From the NCBI RefSeq assembly GCF_014282005.1, contig NZ_JACFTD010000007.1:1-64000 (forward strand): a stretch of DNA of 64,000 nt, read 5' to 3'. The stretch comes from Sporosarcina sp. BP05. Its GTDB lineage: Bacteria; Bacillota; Bacilli; Bacillales_A; Planococcaceae. Shown here piece after piece: positions 1 through 8,427 of this stretch. The notes below the pieces were generated by a model that worked only from the letters and a program-made list of their open reading frames with translations, searched no databases and was not told where the DNA came from. The position numbers were made by a program, and so were the translations under genes. Positions within the stretch are counted from its first letter, which is position 1. Every line of letters begins with the position of its first letter.

Positions 1-33
1 ACCCGATTGTTGAACACAAGTTAAACAACACTT

Positions 34-60
34 TTCAACTAAACTGCCCCGTTAATTGAA
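34..60. repeat. Short palindrome, CCTGCCCC-loop family, copy 1
   Basis: Arms TTCAACTAA and TTAATTGAA flank a C-rich centre (ACTGCCCCG). The same architecture recurs at 5106-5132, 5165-5191 and 5971-5997. The first 277 bases of the window hold only this palindrome and the 3' flank of the permease gene; I see no gene in them. Confidence 0.6.
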
Positions 61-277
61 CAAAAAATATATTTCTATTCAGTGATGCAAAAAGGACATC
101 CTTGTTGTTTTCATACACTTCTCGCTTGACTTGTTTCGGTATAGATACTTGTGATTGCTGTTCTCATAGAATTTCAATTCTTCAACGGAAACCCTTGTTA
201 TTACAGAAAGTTGCTGTTGATGCAGCGGCTATCTTCTATTAGTTCAGTCTTTTTAAGATTTAACAAGGTCTTTTTTT

Positions 278-1408
278 TCATAACAAAACTTCCACCTTCT
301 TCTCGCGCTTCACAAGAAAGTAAATAATAATGATGCTTACGATAACCATGCTGCTGAAAGAAACAGGGGCTAACCACTTAGGATTCCAAATGTTTATCAT
401 ATCCGGCAATAATCGATTCAGGCCGAAGATCAAGAAACCGACAACAAATGGGATTTGGATTCCAATTAATGAAACCATATTAGGAACTACATTTGAAAAA
501 CTCATCGTAAGTGTTACAAAGAAGAACCCGATCAAGTAAATAGCAGCGATGCAAAGCATGATGAATTGGAAAAACGTTGGGTCAAACCAGGATTCATTCC
601 AAATAAATGTGTTGACACGCACATTAAAAAACATGTCCGTATTGTTCAAAGAATACACACTGAAATAAACGGCCAACAATCCAGTAATGACGATGAATGT
701 TGCAATATACCCTGCCAGAATTTTCGTTTTGAAAAGATTTCGTCCCTTTTTCGAAGTGTATTGCAGCAGAAGGAGCCCCCTTGAACGGTCCCGCAGTATT
801 ATTGGCGAGATGACTAGCACAACGCTGAACAGGATAACAATGCCAACACCTTTAATAAATGATTTAAAGTTCCAGATAACTATTTCCGCGTATACTCCGA
901 ATTTTTCTTCAGCAATCAATTCCATTAAACGGTCTCTCTTGTTAACATTAGTTACTTCAGGAGTATTTTTCCTGATATTATAAAACTCAATCAGCCTTTC
1001 ACGCTCTTGTAACTCCCAAAAGAGATCGATAGTATTATCGAAAAAAACATCATTTTCCAAGGCACGTGCTTCTTCAGAAGGATTCGACCAATCATATGCT
1101 TGGAATTTTTCATATGTATCCAATCCAACTACAATAGCATCTTCCCTTGACTGCAAATATCGATTTGTTTCTTCCAATTTTTCCTCATATGTGTTTTGGA
1201 AGTCAATGAATTCATCCTCATCCATCGCATCACCGTATTTCTCTACCATCTCAACTGCAATATTGTATGAGTAACTATTATCTCCACTCGGGAAATTAGT
1301 AATATAAAACTCAATCAATAGAAAATAGAGGACCGCATTGATAAACAACAGCAATAACATCGTTTTCCACGTGAAGATTTTCTTCAATTCATTCCATAAA
1401 ATTCTCAT
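278..1408 (-). CDS. ABC transporter permease subunit
   Basis: A 376-residue integral membrane protein with the ABC-2 export-permease pattern. There is one N-terminal membrane segment (about residues 15-35), a large charged extracytoplasmic loop (about 40-180), then several hydrophobic segments up to residue 365 and a basic C-terminus. It is the last gene of a minus-strand unit, 12 bases after the preceding permease, with a GGGGGTG ribosome binding site before the ATG. Its topology matches the preceding permease, so the two probably form the membrane heterodimer driven by the ATPase encoded at 2671-3546. Substrate is unknown; relatives export bacteriocins or antibiotics or act in envelope stress. 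Family assignment is good, specific function is inference. Confidence 0.8.
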   Translation of the reverse strand: MRILWNELKKIFTWKTMLLLLFINAVLYFLLIEFYITNFPSGDNSYSYNIAVEMVEKYGDAMDEDEFIDFQNTYEEKLEETNRYLQSREDAIVVGLDTYEKFQAYDWSNPSEEARALENDVFFDNTIDLFWELQERERLIEFYNIRKNTPEVTNVNKRDRLMELIAEEKFGVYAEIVIWNFKSFIKGVGIVILFSVVLVISPIILRDRSRGLLLLQYTSKKGRNLFKTKILAGYIATFIVITGLLAVYFSVYSLNNTDMFFNVRVNTFIWNESWFDPTFFQFIMLCIAAIYLIGFFFVTLTMSFSNVVPNMVSLIGIQIPFVVGFLIFGLNRLLPDMINIWNPKWLAPVSFSSMVIVSIIIIYFLVKREKKVEVLL

Positions 1409-1420
1409 TGCTGCACCCCC

Positions 1421-2671
1421 TCACGAAATATCGACCTTACTAAAACGTTTATATGAAATATAGCAAACTGCAATCGTAATCATCGTCCAACAGCTAATTG
1501 TCATCCATTCAAAGTTTTCAAAAAGAATCAATCCGCTGCTTCCCATGAACGAGAAACTGACTGCTAAGAGTAAAGTCGGTAAAGTATACGCAAAGACGAA
1601 TAATAGGTTTGAAAACTTTGGCATAAAGCTTGGTAATAGCCACATGAGGACGAATAGTGCTGCGATTAGAAAGAAAGTGATGTAGCTGTTTTTCACCGCG
1701 ACAGAAATTGCAAATGTTAAACCTGAAAATAACAGTAGCGAGATGAAAACAAATGCAATTACACCTATTAGAAAGGTTCCTACAGGTAAATCCCACCAAG
1801 CGACATACGGGAAATTATCTTCCCAGTTGAACGCACTGCTAATGGATGTTTGCCAGACGTGGGAGTAATCAAAAACTGTGAAAAACGTTCCGAGTGTTAT
1901 CGCGAATAGGAAGACTACAATAGTTGTAGCCATTGTTAAAGAAGCTAGAAGCTTGTTCTTCATCAACTTTCTGCCACTTTTGGTGGAGTACGCAACGAGA
2001 TGTGTCTTGTTTTCAAACTCATACGTCGTGATCAATGCAGTCGTCAAGACGATTAATAGAAGAGATTCGATAATGATATGCAGGAAGACCGTTTTGAATA
2101 GAAATTTATGCATGTAGTACGCTTTCCCCGCGAAAAACCATTGCTTATGCTCTCCGTTTTCAACCATTTCCTCGTACCGCTCTGAGAATTTCTCGTATTC
2201 ATTCAGAAGTGTTTCAGCAGCATTGCCACTGAGACGATACTTCTCTATATCCTCCTCACCCAATTTCCGTATATCAATTTCTTCATAGTTTTCATCAATC
2301 GAATTTGCCATGTTCAAATACATTTCTTTTAGTTGCAGTTGGTGAATGAACTCCCATTGTTCATCGGTATAATTCTCGTGATCCTCAAAGTGCAATCCGC
2401 CAAGGAATTCATTGACGCTTGTAAACTCGGACGCTGTCATCCTATTTAATTCAGCTATGTCGATTTGAACGTCTCTGCTGAAATCGTCCAATGAATCATC
2501 TGTTATGTCCAATTCGTACGTTTCGATAATTTCATTGATTATCTTCAATTCTTCTTTATGGTCGGATGAACTGATGATGACAAATAGATTAAAAGCCGAA
2601 AAGACGATGAGCAATGCAATCATGATTGGCGTTGTCAATGCCTTCTTATATTCATAGATGAGTATACGCAT
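1421..2671 (-). CDS. ABC transporter permease subunit
   Basis: A 416-residue membrane protein with the same layout as the next gene: N-terminal membrane anchor, extracytoplasmic loop of roughly 160 acidic residues (about 40-195), then five or six hydrophobic segments. The ATG overlaps the TGA of the ATPase gene (TGATG), so the two are translationally coupled. I chose this ATG because the upstream GAAGGGGAAG lies at a suitable distance; a TTG one codon earlier is also possible. It is probably one half of the membrane channel of a two-permease ABC exporter. The substrate cannot be read from the sequence. Confidence 0.8.
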   Translation of the reverse strand: MRILIYEYKKALTTPIMIALLIVFSAFNLFVIISSSDHKEELKIINEIIETYELDITDDSLDDFSRDVQIDIAELNRMTASEFTSVNEFLGGLHFEDHENYTDEQWEFIHQLQLKEMYLNMANSIDENYEEIDIRKLGEEDIEKYRLSGNAAETLLNEYEKFSERYEEMVENGEHKQWFFAGKAYYMHKFLFKTVFLHIIIESLLLIVLTTALITTYEFENKTHLVAYSTKSGRKLMKNKLLASLTMATTIVVFLFAITLGTFFTVFDYSHVWQTSISSAFNWEDNFPYVAWWDLPVGTFLIGVIAFVFISLLLFSGLTFAISVAVKNSYITFFLIAALFVLMWLLPSFMPKFSNLLFVFAYTLPTLLLAVSFSFMGSSGLILFENFEWMTISCWTMITIAVCYISYKRFSKVDIS

Positions 2672-3546
2672 CAAACTTCCCCTTCGATTTCATCGCGGTA
2701 TTCGTAAAGGAACACATCCTCCAGCTCCGGCACGACTGGCTTCCATTCAACTTCCGGCACGCCTTTATGGATAAAGCGGACAATCATCTTGCCATACTCT
2801 TGCTTCTCAGAAAGAAGGACATATTTCTTCCGGAACGCTTTCATCAATTCAAAATTGACGGTTGTTTCGAACACATTCCCTTTCAATGTTGAACAAATAT
2901 TCTCAACCGAATCCTTATAAAGCAGTTGCTTGTTTTTGATCATAATGATTTCATTCGCAATCGATTCAATATCCGATACGATATGGGTAGATATAATGAC
3001 AAGTCGGTCACGGGCGAGTTCCGTGAGTAAATGACGGAAACGCGCCCTTTCTTTCGGATCGAGGCCTGCCGTTGGCTCGTCTAAAATGAGGATTTTCGGA
3101 TCGTTCAGCAATGCTTGAGCGATGCCGACACGTTGAATCATTCCACCAGAAAATTTCTTCATTTTTTTATTTACTACATCACCTAAAGCGACTTTTTCCA
3201 AGAGTTCGTCTATTTTTCGGAGTGCCTCTTTTTTCCCTAACCCTTTCAAGGCTGCTAAATACAACATATATTGCTTAGGCGAATAGTTTTTGTAATAACC
3301 GAATTGCTGCGGCAAAAAGCCTAACAGTTCACGGTACTGCTCATCCATAGCTATGATGTTTTTTCCGTTATAATAGATTTCCCCTTCGCTTGGCGTAATC
3401 AAGGTCGCCAACATTTTGATGAGCGTCGTTTTCCCTGCCCCATTTGGAGCAAGCAATCCATAAAGACCCGTGTTGAATTCCAAATTGATCTGTTGCAATG
3501 CGGTAAAATCACCGTAACGCTTGCTGACATTTTTCACGACTAACAT
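2671..3546 (-). CDS. ABC transporter ATP-binding protein
   Basis: A 291-residue nucleotide-binding subunit. Visible motifs in order are a Walker A with alanine in place of the usual first glycine (APNGAGKTT, near residue 35), a Q-loop region, the signature FSGGMIQRVGIAQAL, Walker B ILILDEPTAGLDP and the H-loop STHIVSDIE. The length and C-terminal extension fit the CcmA/YtrB-like family of export ATPases. It follows the putative anti-sigma gene by one base and overlaps the first permease gene, so all five genes from 4853 to 278 are probably one transcript. It powers the two-permease exporter; the substrate is unknown. Confidence 0.9.
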   Translation of the reverse strand: MLVVKNVSKRYGDFTALQQINLEFNTGLYGLLAPNGAGKTTLIKMLATLITPSEGEIYYNGKNIIAMDEQYRELLGFLPQQFGYYKNYSPKQYMLYLAALKGLGKKEALRKIDELLEKVALGDVVNKKMKKFSGGMIQRVGIAQALLNDPKILILDEPTAGLDPKERARFRHLLTELARDRLVIISTHIVSDIESIANEIIMIKNKQLLYKDSVENICSTLKGNVFETTVNFELMKAFRKKYVLLSEKQEYGKMIVRFIHKGVPEVEWKPVVPELEDVFLYEYRDEIEGEV

Positions 3547-3547
3547 G

Positions 3548-4300
3548 TTAAAATACCCCCTCCACCTGCTTGAATACGATTAGTTTTTTCAAGTAGTTCA
3601 TATAAATTATCAGGCAACAGAGTAGAATAACCGCATATACAATTACTGGTATATGAAGAAGGACCCCGTTGTAAAAATCGTTATTCGCCGACTTCAAAAG
3701 TGTGTTACCCATGATCCATACTGTTAATGTTACCGTGACAATCCCTTTTGTCCTCCGATTCATCAAGGCGACTAAAAGAATGATTGAAAATAGGAACAGA
3801 GATGTGCCAGATAGCATGAACGCACGCATAAAATGGATTTCTTCAAATTTCATAGCAATAAAGGCAATTGCCAACGTATTGAGGATCAGTGTAGAAACAC
3901 TAAACGCCAGCATTCGAAAGGCAATGACTTGATAAACATTATATTTACAAGCCATTTCCACGTCGTACGTAGCATTTTGTGTTTTATTCACGTACGTATA
4001 GATTGAGAGAGCAAGGAACAGAATCGGTGATAACAGAAAAATAAATGCGTAAAGATCTTGGATTTCGACTTGATTTGGTATGATGAGAAACAGGCTGTAT
4101 ATTCCTATGACGATAGTTAAAATAAAGCTAAGTTCCAATCGATCCGAAAATAGATGCCTCCAGCCCACCTGTTGCACCATTGATTGCAAATAGGACGAAA
4201 AGGATTCTCTCTTCACTAAACCTTGTGAGACTATTTGACTGATTTGCCTAACGATGGTGCTGTCATCGGGCATCGGTATTTTAAATTGATCTTTCTTCAC
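3548..4300 (-). CDS. Polytopic membrane protein, possible anti-sigma factor
   Basis: A 250-residue protein with a soluble N-terminus of about 65 residues followed by six hydrophobic segments. No family is recognised with certainty. Its gene overlaps the 3' end of the sigma factor gene by 20 bases and abuts the ABC ATPase gene. That is the usual position for a membrane anti-sigma factor that binds its sigma through a cytoplasmic N-terminus. The role is inferred from gene order and topology only; it could instead be a third membrane part of the transporter. Confidence 0.6.
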   Translation of the reverse strand: MKKDQFKIPMPDDSTIVRQISQIVSQGLVKRESFSSYLQSMVQQVGWRHLFSDRLELSFILTIVIGIYSLFLIIPNQVEIQDLYAFIFLLSPILFLALSIYTYVNKTQNATYDVEMACKYNVYQVIAFRMLAFSVSTLILNTLAIAFIAMKFEEIHFMRAFMLSGTSLFLFSIILLVALMNRRTKGIVTVTLTVWIMGNTLLKSANNDFYNGVLLHIPVIVYAVILLCCLIIYMNYLKKLIVFKQVEGVF

Positions 4301-4853
4301 GTTTCTCCACCTCCATTTCTTTACGGATCCATTTCAATGCTGCGTAGTATCTAGTTTTTACAGTCGATATGGGAATTGCTTCAAAGGATGCAATCTCCTT
4401 CAACGTATAATCACCGAAGAGTTTCAAGCGAATAATTTGTTGTGAATGTGCATCAAGTCGGTTGACTAATTCATTGACAAGCTTAAATTGCTCCTTGTGT
4501 TCAAGAGCGATCTCCAAATTGTATTCATCTTCGAAATCCTGATTGATGTCTTGGATTGGCTGTGTAAATTGTGCATACCGATAATGCTTAGAGCGGAAGT
4601 AATCGACGATACGGTTTGAAGCGAGCCTATACAGCCATGTACGGAAAGATGCTTTTTTCGGGTCGAAACTATGTATGGATTGCAAGACGACAATGAAATG
4701 CTCCTGTGTTAAATCCAGTGACAGCTCCGCATCCAACGTCTGCTTATAATGAAAAGCATACATTTCCTTATAATATTTAGACACGAGCGCATTCGCCGCT
4801 GATTCGCTGGCATTTTTCTTTATCTGTTTGATCCAGCGTAGATCATTCTCCAT
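4281..4853 (-). CDS. ECF-type RNA polymerase sigma factor
   Basis: A 190-residue sigma-70 family protein lacking region 1, as in ECF sigmas. Region 2 spans about residues 25-95 and includes the FRTWLYRLASNRIVDYFR segment. Region 4 spans about 125-180 and has a helix-turn-helix read as LKEIASFEAIPISTVKTRYY. It is the first gene of the minus-strand unit that continues into a membrane protein and an ABC exporter, so it probably controls its own operon after an envelope signal. ECF subgroup and target promoter cannot be assigned by eye. Confidence 0.88.
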   Translation of the reverse strand: MENDLRWIKQIKKNASESAANALVSKYYKEMYAFHYKQTLDAELSLDLTQEHFIVVLQSIHSFDPKKASFRTWLYRLASNRIVDYFRSKHYRYAQFTQPIQDINQDFEDEYNLEIALEHKEQFKLVNELVNRLDAHSQQIIRLKLFGDYTLKEIASFEAIPISTVKTRYYAALKWIRKEMEVEKREERSI

Positions 4854-5105
4854 TTATTCATCACATGCTTTCCAAAAATCATTGCTTATAAGTATATTCG
4901 TAATTTGTACGAAAAAGGTTTTAACTTTCCTAAAGAAAAATTAGTTTAGATAGGACTGCGTCATTTGCTTTGGAGGATTGATAAAATAAAAAAAGACACC
5001 AATTCATATGTGAATTGTGTATCCTATTAAATTGTTATTCAATTTTCTCCCTATCATCCGAACCCGGTAAATAAAGATTGTCGGTTGTTGTTATCGACTT
5101 CTCCC

Positions 5106-5132
5106 TTGTTCAACTAACACCCCTTGAACAAG
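5106..5132. repeat. Short palindrome, CCTGCCCC-loop family, copy 2
   Basis: TTGTTCAACTAA and TTGAACAAG arms surround CACCCC. This is a shortened version of the family at 34-60, 5165-5191 and 5971-5997. Confidence 0.5.
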
Positions 5133-5164
5133 AAAAAAAGAGCCGACTAAGCAGCTCATTGCGC

Positions 5165-5191
5165 TTCAAGTAGAGCACCCCGTTAGTTTAA
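5165..5191. repeat. Short palindrome, CCTGCCCC-loop family, copy 3
   Basis: TTCAAGTAG and TTAGTTTAA half-sites surround AGCACCCCG. The arms are less perfect than in copies 1 and 4, but the spacing and the C-rich centre are kept. Confidence 0.5.
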
Positions 5192-5289
5192 CAAGAAACT
5201 CGATTATTTCCATCCGCAAACCTTCGAATTTATCGCTTCGTATGTAATTCACATACAAACCAATACTATGTTTAAAGGGAGGTGTAAAA

Positions 5290-5742
5290 ATGAAAAAGAG
5301 CATTTTGATACTTTCGTTAATTTCTTTAATCTCATTGAGTATAACTTGGTCCGCATTCGCAACAAACAAACCAGAAGATGATTTTTATTCTTCCTTATCC
5401 AAGAATGAAAATGAGTACAAAGAATATAAAAATGCAACTTTTAATATTAGGAAAAAACTTAACGGAAGCGAACTAAAGGATTTAGAACAAGAATTAGCTA
5501 AGTATTCTTTTAGCGCTTTAACCGCTGATTATCCAGAACATGATGTGTATTTTTTTGCTTCCTATTATGAAGACAAGCATATGGTAGTAAAGAAATACGC
5601 TATTTATGATTTGGATGGAAATTTATTGTATTCTGGAGTTGGTCGTACTGCCAAAAAAGAAGCTGTGTTAAATGGGGAGTTTAATGGTTGGAAAAACCCA
5701 AGTGGAGAAAATGAACTTGCTGATGATAATCCAACCGATTAA
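5290..5742 (+). CDS. Small secreted protein of unknown function
   Basis: A 150-residue protein preceded by a strong AAAGGGAGGTG ribosome binding site. It has a clear Sec signal peptide: MKK, a hydrophobic core over residues 5-20, and a probable cleavage after AFA near residue 24. The mature part is about 125 residues, rich in Tyr, Lys and Glu, with no cysteine and no motif I recognise. It stands alone between a minus-strand operon and a long stretch without large genes. I do not recognise the family. Confidence 0.7.
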   Translation: MKKSILILSLISLISLSITWSAFATNKPEDDFYSSLSKNENEYKEYKNATFNIRKKLNGSELKDLEQELAKYSFSALTADYPEHDVYFFASYYEDKHMVVKKYAIYDLDGNLLYSGVGRTAKKEAVLNGEFNGWKNPSGENELADDNPTD

Positions 5743-5940
5743 TTCATTCCTATAAACAAGTTAACTAATTTAAAGTTCAACTGTCATAAGATTTGAAAAC
5801 TTAACGCCTTCTTTTAAAAGTAGGTCTTCATCATCTGTAAATGGATTTTCTATTACGGTAATTATCACATTTCGTTAGGAATATTTGTAAAATTCGCAAC
5901 TACTTCATTCAAGGAAGTAGTTGACTCCATTACTCAATAA

Positions 5941-5972
5941 GAATCAGCTGCCATGAAAGGCAGCTGATTCTT
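5941..5972. terminator. Perfect 12-bp hairpin, terminator-like
   Basis: Arms GAATCAGCTGCC and GGCAGCTGATTC with loop ATGAAA, followed by a short T-rich stretch. It lies 200 bases past the secreted-protein gene and is partly duplicated at 6004-6035 with a broken arm. A second hairpin (AACTACTTC / GAAGTAGTT) lies at 5898-5922. Confidence 0.55.
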
Positions 5973-5997
5973 CAACTAACCTGCCCCTTTAGTTCAA
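5971..5997. repeat. Short palindrome, CCTGCCCC-loop family, copy 4
   Basis: TTCAACTAA-CCTGCCCCT-TTAGTTCAA. This is one of the two best-formed copies, with a single mismatch between the arms, and it directly follows the 12-bp hairpin. Confidence 0.6.
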
Positions 5998-6034
5998 TAA
6001 GAAAAAGCTGTCATGAAAGGCAGGAAGCTGATTT

Positions 6035-6148
6035 CTATTTAAATAGATCAAATAAGGGATATAATGGATTACCGAATAAAGGGATAATAACAAGAATAGT
6101 TATCAACATTGCAATGACGAATATTCCGAGCCTTTTTTTTTTGCTCAT
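6035..6148 (-). CDS. Small membrane protein, 37 residues
   Basis: A short open reading frame starting ATG-AGC with AAAGGAAGTG eight to nine bases upstream. The product begins MSKKKRLG, has one strongly hydrophobic segment (about residues 8-27) and ends in a Pro/Leu/Phe-rich tail before TAG. The Lys/Arg-rich start followed by one membrane span is typical of genuine bacterial microproteins, and the ribosome binding site is good. No family recognised. Confidence 0.5.
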   Translation of the reverse strand: MSKKKRLGIFVIAMLITILVIIPLFGNPLYPLFDLFK

Positions 6149-6482
6149 ATGTTATTTCACTTCCTTTTCAATCCAATATTGCAGTAATTATCCAGTTTCT
6201 CGAGATTAATCGGCATAACATCGAATCAATCGCTGGAAGGGCTTGTATAGTCCATACCCTTTTAGTTAACATAACGCCAGTTCTCAGCAGTTGATCATAC
6301 GCCATGACCCCTTATAAACACTCAGTTCATCTCCTGACGTCTTGATTCTTCTTTATGCACGGGAAAATACACCGTTAAGTTAACGGGCTTTCTGGTGAAC
6401 GCTAGGCATGTCTACATGAATAGTTATGCAGATTGACCTCAACAAGAAGCAGACGAAAACCCTCCCTGGAAATTCATAGCGG

Positions 6483-6676
6483 GGGGGGGAAAGATATTTT
6501 CTGGCCGTGATTTTAACATCTCTTTGATAGCCAGCATTTCGTCCCCAGTGAATTGCCCATGATTAGCATGTGAATCCGTTTTTCTAAGTTACGACATTCC
6601 CGTATTGTCTTTACCTATCACGTGTCTTAATAAGCGTCTTATAATATCGTCCTACTGTCCAGATCATCTGATCCAT
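6483..6676 (-). pseudogene. Probable decayed coding remnant
   Basis: Read on the minus strand, 6676 down to 6611 starts ATG and encodes MDQMIWTVGRYYKTLIKTRD before a stop. Further down, another frame (about 6580-6483) reads TDSHANHGQFTGDEMLAIKE. Both look like ordinary protein sequence, but they are in different frames with stops between them. I read this as the wreck of one gene, possibly small and DNA-binding. The family is not recognised and the call is tentative. Confidence 0.25.
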
Positions 6677-6701
6677 TTCTTAAGTTGTCATATGGGTTGG
6701 C

Positions 6702-6766
6702 TGCTTCCCCTTCAACTGCTCAAACAACTTCTCCTCAGTCCCAATCCCAACATTCGCATACTTCGC
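6702..6766 (-). pseudogene. C-terminal stub related to the DUF4145-like gene
   Basis: These 65 bases match 16723-16787, the 3' end of the DUF4145-like gene, at 62 positions by hand alignment. The translated stub reads AKYANVGIGTEEKLFEQLKG; the intact gene has AKYENVGIGTVEKLFEQLKG. The rest of this second copy is missing. A 145-bp repeat begins 50 bases further on, at 6817. This is the remains of a paralogue or of a rearranged copy. Confidence 0.7.
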
Positions 6767-6816
6767 ATTCAGCTTTTTACTGCATCAATGCAGACTCCGA
6801 CTTTATGACTAAAAAG

Positions 6817-6961
6817 AGGTACCTGTGTCAGACACAAAGGTGAACTATTCACACGTTCAAATAATGATACATAAAATAAAAAAACCTTATAGGTATTAAT
6901 TTAGTTTGTATAATTATACAACCGCATTGTATTCACTGAATAGTGTCAAGCACAGGTACCT
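6817..6961. mobile_element. MITE-like 145-bp element, copy 1
   Basis: The left end AGGTACCTGTGTCAGACAC and the right end GTGTCAAGCACAGGTACCT are inverted copies of each other. The AT-rich centre contains CCTTATAGGTATT. No coding capacity. Related copies lie at 7087-7221, 12414-12560 and 16505-16645, and half-elements at 8262-8275, 10255-10335 and 11890-11907. Confidence 0.75.
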
Positions 6962-7086
6962 AAAATTTATTATATTAGCATTCATAAAGACAATTGAATC
7001 TTATTGCAAAGTGATTTCCAATGTATCGCATGCTGAATGACGTATTAGATTTTGGATGGTGTCAAATAATCGGTGCAACCAAAAAG

Positions 7087-7221
7087 GGGTACCTGTGTGA
7101 GACACAGTTTCAAACAATTCACGCGTTCAAGTAATTTATAGAAAAACCGCATAGGTATTGATTTACTTTGTACTATTATAGAGTTGCATTGTATTTACTG
7201 AATGGTTTCGCGCATAGGTAC
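7087..7221. mobile_element. MITE-like element, copy 2
   Basis: Starts GGGTACCTGTGTGAGACAC and ends GCGCATAGGTAC, with CCGCATAGGTATTGATT in the centre. It is slightly shorter and more diverged than copy 1, mainly at the right end. It lies just downstream of the NERD-domain gene. Confidence 0.65.
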
Positions 7222-7240
7222 ATAAATTTGTCTAACAATA

Positions 7241-8155
7241 TCAAACACTCCGCCGCCGCTGCTGCTGATCCACATGCACACTCTCCGTATTCCGACATTT
7301 AGGATAATTACTGCAGCCATAAAACTTTCCGAACTTACCAGCCTTCAACGTCAACTGCCCATTACACTTCGAACAAGTAGTATGTGATTGCGGGCTATCA
7401 TGCTTGGAAATCTTTTTCGCATGGCTCGTATGTGAACGTGCTGGCTTTTTGGCGTTTTTCGCTTTTCGAATCGATTGCATGTGCTCTGCCTTGAAACGTT
7501 TCCTATCATTCTTAACTAGAGTCAAAAGTTCCTCGAGCTTTTCATTAATCCCCTTCACGGTATCCTCACTAATTTGTTGCTCCTTGTACTGGCTGATTGT
7601 TGTTAGAAGTTCAGGGAACTGTATGACATGTGCAGAGTTGAAACCCTTATTGAATTTAAAAGTAGAGTTAGATGAAAATGCAATGATGGAAAAGACATCC
7701 TGCAATTCTTCTTGTGCTATGTAGGTAAGCAAAGCTTGTATATGGCCGTAATTTTGCCGGATTGGATTGTAAATTTTTGTTTTCCGTTTATATAGTACTT
7801 GTGTCCAATATGGTTTAAATTCATCACCAAAAATCCAACCGCTGTAATGTTTCGTTTCGATGACAAACACGCCATACACGGAGGTTACGATATGATCTAC
7901 TTGAGTCAGTCCCCGCTCACCATTCGGAATATACACATCATGGAAGACAGTGTATGCATCCCCTAATTTCCGAAGCTTTTTCTTTACAACCCACTCCCCA
8001 TACTTCCCTTTAATAACCGGCATCTTCCACTGCAGTATATTCCACAAAATCACCAATAGGACGACAACCGGAAACGCACTTGATGTAATAACCATTTTGA
8101 TTATAATCAAAATCCCCTCATAAAATCCCGACATCATACTATTGTCTGCATTCAT
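7241..8155 (-). CDS. NERD-domain protein with C-terminal zinc ribbon
   Basis: A 304-residue protein. A hydrophobic segment lies at about residues 22-42. A NERD (nuclease-related) domain follows at about 48-160, with GKYGEWVV and then a PD-(D/E)XK-like pattern (QVDHIV followed by VFVIETKHYSGWI). A basic linker leads to a topoisomerase-type C4 zinc finger at about 260-290 (CSKC, 17 residues, CSNYPKC). NERD domains are predicted nucleases, and the zinc finger suggests nucleic-acid binding. The membrane segment would tether it to the cell envelope. It stands alone between decayed sequences, with a MITE copy 20 bases past its stop. Its biological role is not established; DNA uptake, DNA degradation or defence are possible. 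Confidence 0.8.
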   Translation of the reverse strand: MNADNSMMSGFYEGILIIIKMVITSSAFPVVVLLVILWNILQWKMPVIKGKYGEWVVKKKLRKLGDAYTVFHDVYIPNGERGLTQVDHIVTSVYGVFVIETKHYSGWIFGDEFKPYWTQVLYKRKTKIYNPIRQNYGHIQALLTYIAQEELQDVFSIIAFSSNSTFKFNKGFNSAHVIQFPELLTTISQYKEQQISEDTVKGINEKLEELLTLVKNDRKRFKAEHMQSIRKAKNAKKPARSHTSHAKKISKHDSPQSHTTCSKCNGQLTLKAGKFGKFYGCSNYPKCRNTESVHVDQQQRRRSV

Positions 8156-8261
8156 GATATCCCTCCAGGTTAATCACTTAGTTGTCGGCAACCACATCAA
8201 TGTCTCTACCTTTCCAACTATTACAATAATATCATATAATGCGAAAATAGTTCCATAAAAT

Positions 8262-8275
8262 AGGTACCTGTGTCA
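8262..8275. repeat. Half-site of the MITE-like element
   Basis: AGGTACCTGTGTCA, identical to the outer 14 bases of the 6817 element, without a partner end nearby. Confidence 0.5.
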
Positions 8276-8427
8276 CCATAGGAATACCCAAACCGATTCG
8301 CTCCGTCCAGTTTCCGTATAGTGATGGCTGCCTATGCACCACATACTCCAACTAAAACCTTCTCATAAAGCCCCGTAACAAGTTACAACAAGCCTATGTA
8401 TAGTGATATAGAAAGCGAGGGAATGAA

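Larger units (their letters stand above)
4854..5289. other. Intergenic region with hairpins between divergent genes
   Basis: This stretch separates the sigma-factor operon (minus) from a secreted-protein gene (plus). It contains a near-palindrome around 5002-5019 (CAATTCATATGTGAATTG), a GAGC/GCTC hairpin near 5142-5157 and two short C-rich-loop palindromes annotated separately. It must hold both promoters, but none is convincing by eye. No small gene was found. Confidence 0.5.
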
